Of a stretch of DNA of 64,000 nt, positions 48,893 through 58,321 are shown one piece after another. Numbering within the stretch: the stretch's first letter is position 1; each line of letters opens with the position of its first letter. The DNA comes from DASSSY01 sp035708205 (GTDB taxonomy: Bacteria; Bacteroidota; Bacteroidia; Chitinophagales; Chitinophagaceae), in assembly GCA_035708205.1 (NCBI GenBank), contig DASSSY010000006.1, positions 434,001 to 498,000 on the forward strand, in the 5' to 3' direction. The notes under the pieces are model-generated. The model worked only from the letters and a program-made list of their open reading frames with translations. It was not told the origin of the DNA and did not search any database. The position numbers and the translations under genes are program-made.

Positions 48893-51778
48893 ATGGATCT
48901 TTTTGCGCAATTGCAGCATGAGTTCGAAAACCGGCACATTGGCCCAAACGGGGAGGAAACCAATGAAATGCTCCGGACAATTGGGGTCGATAGTATAGAC
49001 ACCCTGGTGGCCAAGACCATTCCCGGGTCTATTCGCCTGAAATCGGATATCGAATTCCCGAAGGCTTTGAGTGAAGCCGCTTATCTTCGCCTTTTAAAGC
49101 AGGTGTCTTTATCCAATAAGGTGATGCGTAGCTTTATCGGTCAGGGCTATTATGATACGAATGTTCCGGGTGTGATTCAGCGTAATATTTTTGAAAACCC
49201 GGGTTGGTACACTTCCTATACGCCCTACCAGGCGGAGATTGCCCAGGGGCGCCTGGAAAGTCTGCTGAATTTCCAGACCATGGTCAGCGACCTGTGCGCT
49301 TTACCCATTGCCAATGCTTCCTTATTGGATGAAGCTACGGCCGCGGCAGAAGCTATGTCCATGTTCTTTCATGCCCTGAACAAAGGGCAGGTTACCCGCA
49401 AAAAGCTTTTTGTAGATCAGGAAATATTTCCCCAGACCCTGGATGTTTTATATACCAGGTCAGAACCTTTGGGTATTGAAATTGTCTTAGGCGATTACCA
49501 GACCGTTGCTATTACTGAAGAATTTTTTGCCGCTATCGTACAATATCCCAATAACAAAGGGAATATCGAAGATTATCGCGGGTTCATAGAAAAAGTCCAT
49601 TCCGCCGGTGGTTATGTAGGCATGGCCACCGATTTGCTGGCATTGACGCTCATCACGCCTCCCGGCGAATTAGGTGCTGATGTGGCTTTTGGTTCTGCCC
49701 AGCGTTTTGGTGTGCCCATGGGCTTTGGTGGCCCTCATGCCGCGTTTTTTGCCACTAAAGATGAATTTAAGCGTTCCATCCCCGGCCGCATCATCGGTGT
49801 GAGCGTGGACGCGCAGGGCAACAAGGCTTTGCGTATGGCCCTGCAAACCCGTGAGCAACATATTAAACGGGAAAAAGCTACCTCCAATATTTGTACCGCC
49901 CAGGCTTTATTGGCCAATATGGCGGCTATGTATGCGGTTTATCATGGTCCCGAAGGCCTTAAAAATATCGCTAAACGCGTTCATTTCTTAGCAAATGCTT
50001 TACGAGAAGCCCTGAAAGAAAATGGCATGGAAGTCTTGACCACGGCTCATTTTGATACAGTTGTTTTCCGTACGGCGGATAAAGACGCTTTATTGAAACG
50101 CGCTGAAGTGGCCGGTATGTTGTTCCGGAACCTGCCGGAAGCCGGTTTGATAGGTATTTCTTTAGATGAGACCACCGATTTTTCTGATGTCGCCGATATG
50201 ATCAGCGTTATCAAAGAAGAAAACAGCACGGTGTCCTTTGATGTGGAAGAGCAGGATATTTTGGCGTATATTCCGGAACAACTGCGGCGCCAATCTGGTT
50301 TCATGACCCATCCGGTGTTTAACAGCCATCATAGCGAAACGCAGATGATGCGCTATATTCACCAGCTGGAAGTGAAAGACCTAAGCCTGAACACTTCCAT
50401 GATCTCTTTAGGAAGCTGTACCATGAAGCTCAACGCGGCTTCCGAAATGATCCCGCTGAGCTGGTCGCACTGGAGCAAGATCCATCCTTATGCACCTGAA
50501 GCTTTCGTTCAGGGCTACCTGACCGTTATCCGGGAGTTGGAAAGCTATCTTTGCCGTATTACGGGTTTCGCCGCCTGCAGCCTGCAGCCCAATAGCGGGG
50601 CTTCGGGAGAATATGCCGGTCTGCTGACCATCCGTAATTATCAAAAATCAATCGGTCAGGAACAGCGGAATATTATTTTAATTCCCATTTCCGCTCATGG
50701 CACCAATCCGGCCTCCGCGGTTATGGCCGGCTACAAAGTAGTGGTGGTAAAAGCCCTGGAAAACGGTAATATTGACGTGGCCGATTTAAAGGCAAAGGCG
50801 GAGCGGTATGCCGAAACCCTTGCCGGCGTCATGATTACCTATCCGTCCACTTACGGTATTTTTGAAGAAAGTGTCCGGGAGATCATTAACATTATTCATC
50901 AAAACGGTGGCCAGGTTTATATGGACGGCGCCAACATGAATGCCCAGGTGGGCTTTACGTCCCCCGGCGAAATCGGCGCGGATGTCTGTCATTTGAACCT
51001 GCACAAGACCTTTGCCATTCCTCACGGCGGTGGCGGCCCGGGGGTTGGCCCTATTGGTGTTGCCGAGCATTTGAAACCGTTCCTGCCGGGACATTTCAGT
51101 GCCCATGGGGTTGAAGCCGCTGCTGCCGGCCATCATGCCGTTTCAGCCGCTAACTATGGCTCCGCTTCTATTTTATTGATCAGCTATGCTTATCTGCGCC
51201 TTTTGGGACAGCAGGGCATTAAAAAAGCTACGGCTTATGCAATATTGAATGCTAACTACATGAAAGCGCGTCTGGAAAAGGATTACCCGATCTTATATTC
51301 CGGCATTCATGGCACTTGTGCCCATGAGTTCATCGTGGATCTGCGTCCGTTTAAGAAATCTGCCGGTATTGAAGCTGAAGACGTGGCCAAGCGCCTGATG
51401 GATTACGGCTTTCATGCGCCCACCATGAGCTTCCCTGTTCCGGGAACCATTATGGTAGAGCCGACGGAAAGTGAGGATAAGGCGGAACTGGACCGCTTCT
51501 GCGATGCTTTACTGGCCATTCGTGAGGAGGTCAGGGCGATCGAAGAAGCCCGGGCGGACGCCCAGGATAATGTATTGAAAAATGCACCGCATACTCAGGC
51601 GATGGTCATTACAGACAGCTGGCAGCATGCGTATACGCGCGAACAAGCCGCATTCCCGCTGCCTTTTGTCAAAGCCAATAAATTCTGGCCTTCTGTTGCC
51701 CGGGTAAACAATACGGTGGGCGATCGCAACCTGATCTGTACCTGTGAGCCGGTTGAAGCCTATATGGAAGAAGCTTAA
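48893..51778 (+). CDS. gcvP: Glycine dehydrogenase (decarboxylating), P-protein of the glycine cleavage system
   Basis: A 961-residue, two-domain single-chain P-protein. It decarboxylates glycine and loads the aminomethyl group onto GcvH. The N-terminal half carries FIGQGYYDTNVPGVIQRNIFENPGWYTSYTPYQ-type motifs (short form: GWYTSYTPYQAE), and the second half carries the PLP lysine in HLNLHKTFAIPHGGGGPGVGP. The start at ATG 48893 (MDLFAQLQHEF) is preferred to TTG 48887. gcvT and gcvH are not in the window. It has its own promoter box. Confidence 0.96.
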   Translation: MDLFAQLQHEFENRHIGPNGEETNEMLRTIGVDSIDTLVAKTIPGSIRLKSDIEFPKALSEAAYLRLLKQVSLSNKVMRSFIGQGYYDTNVPGVIQRNIFENPGWYTSYTPYQAEIAQGRLESLLNFQTMVSDLCALPIANASLLDEATAAAEAMSMFFHALNKGQVTRKKLFVDQEIFPQTLDVLYTRSEPLGIEIVLGDYQTVAITEEFFAAIVQYPNNKGNIEDYRGFIEKVHSAGGYVGMATDLLALTLITPPGELGADVAFGSAQRFGVPMGFGGPHAAFFATKDEFKRSIPGRIIGVSVDAQGNKALRMALQTREQHIKREKATSNICTAQALLANMAAMYAVYHGPEGLKNIAKRVHFLANALREALKENGMEVLTTAHFDTVVFRTADKDALLKRAEVAGMLFRNLPEAGLIGISLDETTDFSDVADMISVIKEENSTVSFDVEEQDILAYIPEQLRRQSGFMTHPVFNSHHSETQMMRYIHQLEVKDLSLNTSMISLGSCTMKLNAASEMIPLSWSHWSKIHPYAPEAFVQGYLTVIRELESYLCRITGFAACSLQPNSGASGEYAGLLTIRNYQKSIGQEQRNIILIPISAHGTNPASAVMAGYKVVVVKALENGNIDVADLKAKAERYAETLAGVMITYPSTYGIFEESVREIINIIHQNGGQVYMDGANMNAQVGFTSPGEIGADVCHLNLHKTFAIPHGGGGPGVGPIGVAEHLKPFLPGHFSAHGVEAAAAGHHAVSAANYGSASILLISYAYLRLLGQQGIKKATAYAILNANYMKARLEKDYPILYSGIHGTCAHEFIVDLRPFKKSAGIEAEDVAKRLMDYGFHAPTMSFPVPGTIMVEPTESEDKAELDRFCDALLAIREEVRAIEEARADAQDNVLKNAPHTQAMVITDSWQHAYTREQAAFPLPFVKANKFWPSVARVNNTVGDRNLICTCEPVEAYMEEA

Positions 51779-51916
51779 AGCAAGAATAATTTTCAGGAAA
51801 GGGACGGATAGCAATATTCGCCCCTTTTGTTATTGGCCATGCTATTGGCCTGTATTTGAAATTTGGAAAATGACTTAACGATTAAGGAAAGACCGCTTCG
51901 CATCGATGTGCCGGCA

Positions 51917-53065
51917 TTAAGCTTTCCGTAAAACGGCCATAAAAATGCTATCTGCTCTGTGAGCAATGCCGTTGATCAGCTCCTGGTGCAGTAAAGTCAT
52001 TGATGTGTTCTGCTGCAACTGGTGGATAACAGCTTCATTTTCGCAGGCGAAAACCGAACAGGTAATATAGAACAACAAACCGCCGGGCTTCAGGAACCGG
52101 CTGGCATTTTGCACGATCGGCCATTGTAAGGCTTTGAATTTCTTTAAATCTTTTTCTTCGAAAAAATAAAATTGTTCTGGTGTCCGTCCCCAGGTGCCGC
52201 TGCCGCTGCAGGGCACATCGCAGATGACGGCATCAAACGGTTTTTGAGGGTTGATAGGGATCTCATTTGCCGCGGCATTGGCGATCATTGTCTTAATGCC
52301 TGATAAATGATATAATGCCGACCGCACTTTCAGGTTATGCAAAATGCTTTGACGGATATCGGTGGCCAGTATTTTGTCCCGGGGAAATAATTCTTTCCAT
52401 AGGATGGTCTTCCCGCCGGCACCGGCACAGGTGTCCCAGACCTGGATAATATCCCGGTCTTCAGACCGGAACGCTGCCGCTTTCCAGACAGCGGCCTGGG
52501 TAGACAGGTCCTGGACCACATAATCTTCAGGATTAAGGTATTGATCGATCTTACTGCCGTTGGGCAGCCGGAGATGAATCGGCTTACCGGTTTTGTGGTA
52601 TGCCGGTTCGATCAGGTTGTAGCTAATGCCTTTGGCCGTTAATTTTTGTAGATTTTCCCTGGTATTTCGGACAATCCTGACAAACAGATCAGGTTGCTGC
52701 ATGTGGGCTAAAAGCCATTCTTCCTCATCCATGCCCTGAGACAGCGGAATGTGCTTCCTGGCTAGTACCGTGCTTAATGACAGGGCATTTTCGTCTTGAG
52801 AAGCGTCTTGTTCAATAATCTTCTTCAAAAAAACGTTTTGGGTTTTTAAAATGGCCAGGCCTTTTTGAATAACGGCAAAAACCGGTGCGTCACGAGGGGA
52901 AAAGGGCGCTGTTCGGTAATAAGCGTAAACGGCATCATTAATGGCTTTACGGTCTCTTGAGCCTAACTTCGGGTGGGTTCTGAAGAAATTTTTTAAATAA
53001 TGATGAAGCGGCAGTCCGCCTGAATAATCCCGGATAATCTGCTCGATATGTTGTAGTAGAATCAA
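51917..53065 (-). CDS. RsmB/NOP family RNA 5-methylcytosine methyltransferase
   Basis: A 382-residue SAM-dependent enzyme that methylates cytosine in rRNA or tRNA. An N-terminal helical domain of NusB-like type (about residues 1-140) precedes the Rossmann core. Motif IV DVPCSGSGTWGRTPEQ contains the first catalytic-type Cys and ITCSVFACENEAVI contains the motif VI Cys (the nucleophile). SAM motif DTCAGAGGKT is intact. The tail is short. The exact RNA target is unknown. It is transcribed toward gcvP and ends 139 bp after that gene's stop. Confidence 0.9.
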   Translation of the reverse strand: MILLQHIEQIIRDYSGGLPLHHYLKNFFRTHPKLGSRDRKAINDAVYAYYRTAPFSPRDAPVFAVIQKGLAILKTQNVFLKKIIEQDASQDENALSLSTVLARKHIPLSQGMDEEEWLLAHMQQPDLFVRIVRNTRENLQKLTAKGISYNLIEPAYHKTGKPIHLRLPNGSKIDQYLNPEDYVVQDLSTQAAVWKAAAFRSEDRDIIQVWDTCAGAGGKTILWKELFPRDKILATDIRQSILHNLKVRSALYHLSGIKTMIANAAANEIPINPQKPFDAVICDVPCSGSGTWGRTPEQFYFFEEKDLKKFKALQWPIVQNASRFLKPGGLLFYITCSVFACENEAVIHQLQQNTSMTLLHQELINGIAHRADSIFMAVLRKA

Positions 53066-53138
53066 AGGGTGATGAATGATGTTGAAAGATGTATTGAAAA
53101 CCGGCTGATCTTTCCGCCAAACGTCGTTGTCTGGAAGG

Positions 53139-53711
53139 CTATTCCGCCGAAACGGCTTTCCAAACCATATCCAGGAATTTCTGTTTCATGCCTGGCTTGG
53201 AAATATCTTCTTTATGGCCCAGGTGTAGTTTGAGGATCGTATTCAACGAGCCGTGAATGATGGATAGCAGGAACGTGTCCGGCAGGGATTTTATGATCTT
53301 TTCCTTTTTACCCTTTTTCATCATTTTAAAAATAGGGCGAAGCAGCACAAAATTTTCCTCCCTGTTTTCCTTGAACAGGAAAGGCGCATAAGTGTATTGT
53401 TCAATAAAGCTAAAGGCATCCGGCGCTTTCAGATAAAATTCGAGCGCCCGCTGCAGCATTTCATAAAAATTCTCTTTCAGGGGGCGTTTTTCCCGAAAGC
53501 CCGCCAAAACTTCCTGATTAAAAGAACTGGTAACCAACAGGTATAAATCATTGATCAGGGCTTCTTTTCCCTTAAAATACAGGTAAATGGTGCCCGGTGC
53601 AATGCCGGCCTCTTCCGCGATCTTTTTCATATTGATATGATAAAAGCCCTCCCTGTTGACCAACTTCAATACGCTTCTTAAAATAGCTTCCTTCTTTCCT
53701 TTGACATACAT
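53139..53711 (-). CDS. TetR/AcrR family transcriptional regulator
   Basis: A 190-residue dimeric repressor. The N-terminal HTH matches the family: ILRSVLKLVNREGFYHINMKKIAEEAGIAPGTIYLYFKGKEAL. The C-terminal ligand domain (about residues 65-190) is variable and its ligand unknown. The divergent small membrane protein gene at 53832 is a plausible target. No exporter is adjacent. Confidence 0.9.
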   Translation of the reverse strand: MYVKGKKEAILRSVLKLVNREGFYHINMKKIAEEAGIAPGTIYLYFKGKEALINDLYLLVTSSFNQEVLAGFREKRPLKENFYEMLQRALEFYLKAPDAFSFIEQYTYAPFLFKENREENFVLLRPIFKMMKKGKKEKIIKSLPDTFLLSIIHGSLNTILKLHLGHKEDISKPGMKQKFLDMVWKAVSAE

Positions 53712-53730
53712 GATACAACAAATAAGACCT

Positions 53731-53738
53731 TATATTTG
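53731..53738 (+). promoter_or_regulatory. Possible -7 box upstream of the 53832 gene
   Basis: TATATTTG matches TAnnTTTG on the plus strand, 93 nt before the ATG. It is in the gap between the divergent TetR and membrane protein genes and could be their shared control region. Confidence 0.35.
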
Positions 53739-53831
53739 CAATAGGATCGGTAATGAGTTTGATTAAAATCGTTAACTTTAAAGCCTGCTCATTAACGGTA
53801 ATGATTATTATAATACCAAACGCTAAAATTA

Positions 53832-54413
53832 ATGAATATTCCAGCCATTTTAGAGGATTTGATTAAAGATTTCCAGGAGCAGCGCAGGACTAATCTTCAG
53901 GAGATCGAATGGACGGACCAGCTGATGGCCAGGATTAAAAGGCCTTTTGCTTTCCGTTTCTTCCAGGCCGGCTTTTCCTTGTTTTTAGAACTGCTGCTTT
54001 GGGTGGCATTTATGGCCAGCGTTGGCGGCATCATATTCATGGAACGCCTATATCCCTTCGTCCTGTTGAGCCAGATACCTGCTTTGAATATAGACGGCAT
54101 CCTGCCTGGAGATATGCGCAACCTGACCTGGATACTCCGGGGAATGTTCTTATTATTGGGTTTGTGTTTCCTCTGGATTGCCCGGCTGTTGGCTAACAAC
54201 CGTAAAAAGGCAAAGGCGCTCAATGCTATTTCGAAGGCGTTAAAGGTCATGATGGAACAATCCCTCAACCGCCGCTCTGCGATCCGGGACCTGACTACCA
54301 AATATCCCGTAGACCTGGCGGAAAATAATGATACGGTCGTGCTGAAACACACCTTAGATCCCGGTGTGGAATCCCACAGGCCTGATAACGGTCATAACGA
54401 TATTTTATTATAG
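53832..54413 (+). CDS. Membrane protein of unknown function
   Basis: A 193-residue protein with two membrane segments (about residues 50-75 and 98-122) and a basic, helical N-terminus and C-terminus facing the cytoplasm. I do not recognise a family. It is divergent from a TetR-type regulator, which may control it. hutU follows on the same strand with a separate promoter box. Confidence 0.6.
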   Translation: MNIPAILEDLIKDFQEQRRTNLQEIEWTDQLMARIKRPFAFRFFQAGFSLFLELLLWVAFMASVGGIIFMERLYPFVLLSQIPALNIDGILPGDMRNLTWILRGMFLLLGLCFLWIARLLANNRKKAKALNAISKALKVMMEQSLNRRSAIRDLTTKYPVDLAENNDTVVLKHTLDPGVESHRPDNGHNDILL

Positions 54414-54483
54414 CAGGACCGGTCGTCTCCCGGTTTAGGTTTTTATGCGCCAGGAGAGGCTTCTCCTCCCGGAAATTATTATT

Positions 54484-54491
54484 TACTTTTG
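54484..54491 (+). promoter_or_regulatory. -7 promoter box of hutU
   Basis: TACTTTTG matches TAnnTTTG and lies 37 nt before the hutU ATG at 54529. Confidence 0.5.
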
Positions 54492-54528
54492 CCTCAATTA
54501 TTTTGAACATAAAGCAATACGATTTCTG

Positions 54529-56529
54529 ATGACCTTTCAAGAGCAGATACAACAAGGTATTCCCGGTATCTTACCGCAGCCCAGGGATCCTGACCTGACG
54601 GTCAGCCATGCGCCAAAGCGTAAGGATATCTTATCAGATGATGAGAAAAAACTGGCGTTAAAAAACGCTTTGCGTTATTTTGATCCCAGGCATCATGCAA
54701 CCTTAATACCCGAATTTAAGAAGGAATTGGAGCAATATGGCCGCATTTATATGTATCGTTTCCGCCCCGATTACAAAATATATGCCCGCCCGATAAGCGA
54801 GTATCCGGGTAAGTCTCTGCAAGCTAAAGCCATTCAGCTAATGATCCAAAACAACCTGGATAAAGCCGTGGCGCAACATCCGCATGAACTGATCACTTAT
54901 GGTGGCAATGGTGCGGTGTTCCAAAACTGGGCACAGTATCTACTGACTATGAAATATTTGTCAGAAATGACCGATGAACAGACCCTGGTCATATATTCCG
55001 GTCATCCCATGGGCCTGTTCCCTTCTCATAAAAATGCTCCCCGGGTAGTGGTGACCAATGGCATGATGATCCCGAATTATTCCAAACCGGATGACTGGGA
55101 GAAATTCAATGCGCTGGGCGTTACCCAATACGGGCAAATGACTGCCGGAAGCTATATGTATATCGGCCCGCAGGGTATTGTCCATGGTACAACCATTACC
55201 ATCCTGAACGCTTCTCGAATGGTGGATGAGCGGCATAAAAATCCGGCAGGAAAAAATGAGGGCATCAAACTTTTTGTCACCGCCGGATTAGGCGGCATGA
55301 GCGGTGCTCAGCCTAAGGCCGGGAACATTGCCGGAGTGATCACGGTAGTGGCGGAAGTCAATCGGGCCGCCACTGAAAAACGCTATCAGCAGGGCTGGGT
55401 AGATGAAGTGGTGGCCGATCCGGATGAATTAGTAGCCAGAGTGAAGAAAGCCAAGGCCATGAATGAAGTAGTGTCCATTGCTTACGATGGTAATATTGTG
55501 GATGTTTGGGAAAAATTCGACCGGGAAAATATTCATATCGACCTGGGTTCCGACCAAACTTCTTTACATAATCCCTGGGCAGGAGGTTATTATCCGGTCG
55601 GCTTGAGCTTTGAGGAAGCCAACAGCATGATGGCGGAAAATCCGGAATTGTTTAAGGAAAAAGTAGAGGCAAGCCTGAGAAGGCAGGTGACGGCGATCAA
55701 CCGGCACACCGCGAGAGGCACTTACTTCTTTGATTACGGCAATGCGTTCCTGTTGCAGGCTTCGCGCGCCGGAGCGGACATTATGGCGGCAAACGGTATT
55801 GATTTCCGTTATTCCAGCTATGTCCAGGACATTATGGGGCCTTTGTGCTTTGATTTCGGTTTTGGCCCTTTCCGCTGGGTATGCACTTCCGGTAAGCCTG
55901 GAGATCTGCAGAAGACGGACGATATCGCCTGCAGGGTATTAGAAGACATCATGGGCCGTTCGCCAGAGGAAATCCGGCAGCAAATGCAGGACAACATTAC
56001 CTGGATAAAAGGGGCGCGACAAAACAAACTGGTGGTGGGCTCGCAGGCGCGTATTTTATATGCCGATGCGGAAGGGCGTATGAAGATCGCCAAAGCCTTC
56101 AACGGTGCTATTCAAAAAGGTGAAATCGGCCCGGTGGTCTTAGGCCGGGATCACCATGACGTCTCCGGTACGGATTCTCCTTTCCGCGAAACGTCCAATA
56201 TTTATGACGGCTCCAGGTTCACAGCCGACATGGCCATTCAGAATGTCATAGGCGACAGCTTCAGGGGAGCCACCTGGGTGTCCATACACAATGGCGGCGG
56301 CGTAGGCTGGGGCGAAGTGATCAATGGCGGCTTCGGCATGTTGTTGGACGGCAGTGAAGCCGCGGAGCAGCGGCTGAAAGCCATGCTATACTGGGATGTT
56401 AATAACGGGATTGCCCGCAGAAGCTGGGCGCGTAATGATGGCGCCATCTTTGCCATTAAGCGCGCTATGGCGGAAAACCAGGCGTTAAAAGTGACTTTGC
56501 CGCATATGGTAGATGAAAGTTTGTTGTGA
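54529..56529 (+). CDS. hutU: Urocanate hydratase, long eukaryote-like type
   Basis: A 666-residue enzyme that hydrates urocanate in histidine degradation, using tightly bound NAD+. The signature TAGLGGMSGAQPKA and the region SYVQDIMGPLCFDFGFGPF plus RWVCTSG match the family's longer group, which includes human UROC1, rather than the 550-residue classical bacterial type. The start at ATG 54529 gives MTFQEQIQQG; an in-frame Met further upstream (54445) is unsupported. A hutG-like gene is at 47 kb, while hutH and hutI are not in the window. Confidence 0.93.
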   Translation: MTFQEQIQQGIPGILPQPRDPDLTVSHAPKRKDILSDDEKKLALKNALRYFDPRHHATLIPEFKKELEQYGRIYMYRFRPDYKIYARPISEYPGKSLQAKAIQLMIQNNLDKAVAQHPHELITYGGNGAVFQNWAQYLLTMKYLSEMTDEQTLVIYSGHPMGLFPSHKNAPRVVVTNGMMIPNYSKPDDWEKFNALGVTQYGQMTAGSYMYIGPQGIVHGTTITILNASRMVDERHKNPAGKNEGIKLFVTAGLGGMSGAQPKAGNIAGVITVVAEVNRAATEKRYQQGWVDEVVADPDELVARVKKAKAMNEVVSIAYDGNIVDVWEKFDRENIHIDLGSDQTSLHNPWAGGYYPVGLSFEEANSMMAENPELFKEKVEASLRRQVTAINRHTARGTYFFDYGNAFLLQASRAGADIMAANGIDFRYSSYVQDIMGPLCFDFGFGPFRWVCTSGKPGDLQKTDDIACRVLEDIMGRSPEEIRQQMQDNITWIKGARQNKLVVGSQARILYADAEGRMKIAKAFNGAIQKGEIGPVVLGRDHHDVSGTDSPFRETSNIYDGSRFTADMAIQNVIGDSFRGATWVSIHNGGGVGWGEVINGGFGMLLDGSEAAEQRLKAMLYWDVNNGIARRSWARNDGAIFAIKRAMAENQALKVTLPHMVDESLL

Positions 56530-56763
56530 GGTTTGGGGAGAGCGGAAAAAATAGGCCAGTGACAACAAAATCATCTCAGCTTTTTACCCGTATTTGAAAT
56601 ATTATCCTGGTGTTTCTTTTAGGAAGAATATATCTTTCGGATTGCGGTTGATCTATCGTGAGATCAAACCTTATTGCGTTATGATTTAATATGGATAATA
56701 CGGTAAGCGATTATCTCAATTAAATCAGATTGCCGTTCTTTATCATAAAAAACAGTTTCTCCA

Positions 56764-57300
56764 ATGAAGAAAGCTATAATGATTTTTTTCTTATTGTCAT
56801 TCGCCAACGTTCCTTCTTTTGCTCAGGCAGGTTTTCCCGCCATAAATAAAGAATCATTGTTCCGTGATATTAAGCAGGACACTTCCAGTGCGAAATATTT
56901 TATGGTAGCCACCTTCGTCAATTATTGTAGTGGCTTGAAAGAAATTCCCCGGTATATAGATATGATAGACAGCATTACCAATCACCAGTCAAGGTTTTTG
57001 ATTTGCCAGTCCAGCCATGGAACAAGCGACCGGGGAAGTGATTTGATGAAATCATTGGAAAGAGTAGGTTTGGACAAGCAATATGTGTATTTGATTGACG
57101 CTTCGAAATATCCTACTGACAAGAAAGACGAAAGGAAGCAGGGACGCGCTTTCCGGGACGATATTTGCCCGGCCTGCCAGTATTCCGTTACCAGCGGCAC
57201 TTATTACGTGATTTTCAACAGGGATGGTATTATTATGTATTCCGGTTATGCGCTTGAGCCAGCCCAAATGACGGCGATATTGACATGTAACGCGAAATAA
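56764..57300 (+). CDS. Secreted thioredoxin-like protein with atypical cysteines
   Basis: A 178-residue exported protein with a signal peptide (MKKAIMIFFLLSFANVPSFA). The layout is thioredoxin-like: AKYFMVATFVNYCSGLKEIP with only one Cys (Cys55) at the usual active-site place, and a C-terminal GTYYVIFNRDGIIMYSGY of the beta3-beta4 hairpin type. A CPAC pair (Cys135-Cys138) instead sits just before that hairpin, and the cis-Pro is missing. The function is unknown. No neighbouring redox gene is seen. Confidence 0.6.
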   Translation: MKKAIMIFFLLSFANVPSFAQAGFPAINKESLFRDIKQDTSSAKYFMVATFVNYCSGLKEIPRYIDMIDSITNHQSRFLICQSSHGTSDRGSDLMKSLERVGLDKQYVYLIDASKYPTDKKDERKQGRAFRDDICPACQYSVTSGTYYVIFNRDGIIMYSGYALEPAQMTAILTCNAK

Positions 57301-57417
57301 ATAAAGGCAAAGGCGTTTGCATAGCCTTTATGCCGTTGTCTGGATATCATCGACAGGATGACACATAAATGAGACGAGCGATGATCTGCATAATCCCCCA
57401 TGACCTTTTATCTTATC

Positions 57418-57972
57418 CTAAAGCCTCCAGTTATAACCGATGCTGAAGGTAAAAATATATACCTGGCCCATGTCAATGGATGAGCTGTTTTTGAGTTCAT
57501 CGTAACGGTTTGTAAAAGCTTGGTGGCGAAAGGGTTTGAACAATTCAAAAACTAATTTATTCCCTTTGTCGCTGGTTTTTAGGGCAAACCCCAGACCGGC
57601 GGAGAACCCGTAATAGGTTTTGTTATACTCCGGCCTGCCGCTGACGACTATAACGGCGTTATAACCATAAAGCCCCGTAATATACGGCTGCACCTTCCAA
57701 TCGGGGAAGGGATAAAAAGATGCACCGAAATTATAGCCAAATCCGTTCAGGTTATAGCCCAAACCACCCTGGATGCCTAAGTGGCTAAGGGGCTGATATT
57801 CCGCTCGGACGCCAATGCCGCCATAATCAATACCTATGCCAAGCCCGCCTAAGATAGCAGGTTTGCCGGTGGTATCGTTATTGGTGATGGTCCTATTTTG
57901 ATTTTGTGCGGTAGCGGCAAGTGAGCAGCACAACAGGAAAGCCTGAAAGATGAAGGTAAATTTTTGGGTCAT
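57418..57972 (-). CDS. Secreted outer-membrane beta-barrel-like protein
   Basis: A 184-residue protein. The start at ATG 57972 gives a clean signal peptide (MTQKFTFIFQAFLLCCSLAA, cleaved after ATAQ). The body has repeated Gly-rich strand pairs (LGGLGIGIDYGGIGVRAEY, LGYNLNGFGYNFGASFYPF) and an aromatic C-terminal strand (YIFTFSIGYNWRL), a porin-like signature. The longer frame upstream reads through AT-rich leader and is rejected. A promoter with -33/-7 elements lies upstream. Confidence 0.75.
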   Translation of the reverse strand: MTQKFTFIFQAFLLCCSLAATAQNQNRTITNNDTTGKPAILGGLGIGIDYGGIGVRAEYQPLSHLGIQGGLGYNLNGFGYNFGASFYPFPDWKVQPYITGLYGYNAVIVVSGRPEYNKTYYGFSAGLGFALKTSDKGNKLVFELFKPFRHQAFTNRYDELKNSSSIDMGQVYIFTFSIGYNWRL

Positions 57973-58032
57973 TCGATTTATAAGGAAATAAAAAATAAAA
58001 AGCCATTTGATGGCTTTTCCTGGATAGCGGCG

Positions 58033-58065
58033 CAAAAGTAAATTTATTTTACAATTTAGTAACAA
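58033..58065 (-). promoter_or_regulatory. Promoter of the 57418 barrel gene
   Basis: On the minus strand TTG (58065-58063) and TACTTTTG (58040-58033) are 22 nt apart. The -7 box lies 60 nt before the ATG at 57972. Confidence 0.5.
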
Positions 58066-58321
58066 TAATAGGAATATTTTAATTTCTAGTACTTTTACCG
58101 CCGCACCCATAAGAGTGGAAAATGGAACCACTGGGAAACCCTGATTAACCTGGGCTTAACCTGGTTTTCTGTCTTTTAATTTTTGTTTTACATTTCAATT
58201 AGGATATTTGCGATGAACCTAAAAACTCTGTAGCGTATCGCTTAACTTTACCTTTTATTGATCCACACCGGATTAATCTTTTTAATTTCACTATTGAATC
58301 GAATACTTCAGAGTTTTAACT
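58066..58321. other. 256-bp leader/control region upstream of moxR
   Basis: No gene is visible. A 9-bp inverted repeat AAAACTCTG / CAGAGTTTT (58222-58230 and 58309-58317) has a 78-nt loop and ends 4 bp before moxR, so it could fold the leader. No exact TAnnTTTG box was found for moxR. Confidence 0.4.
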
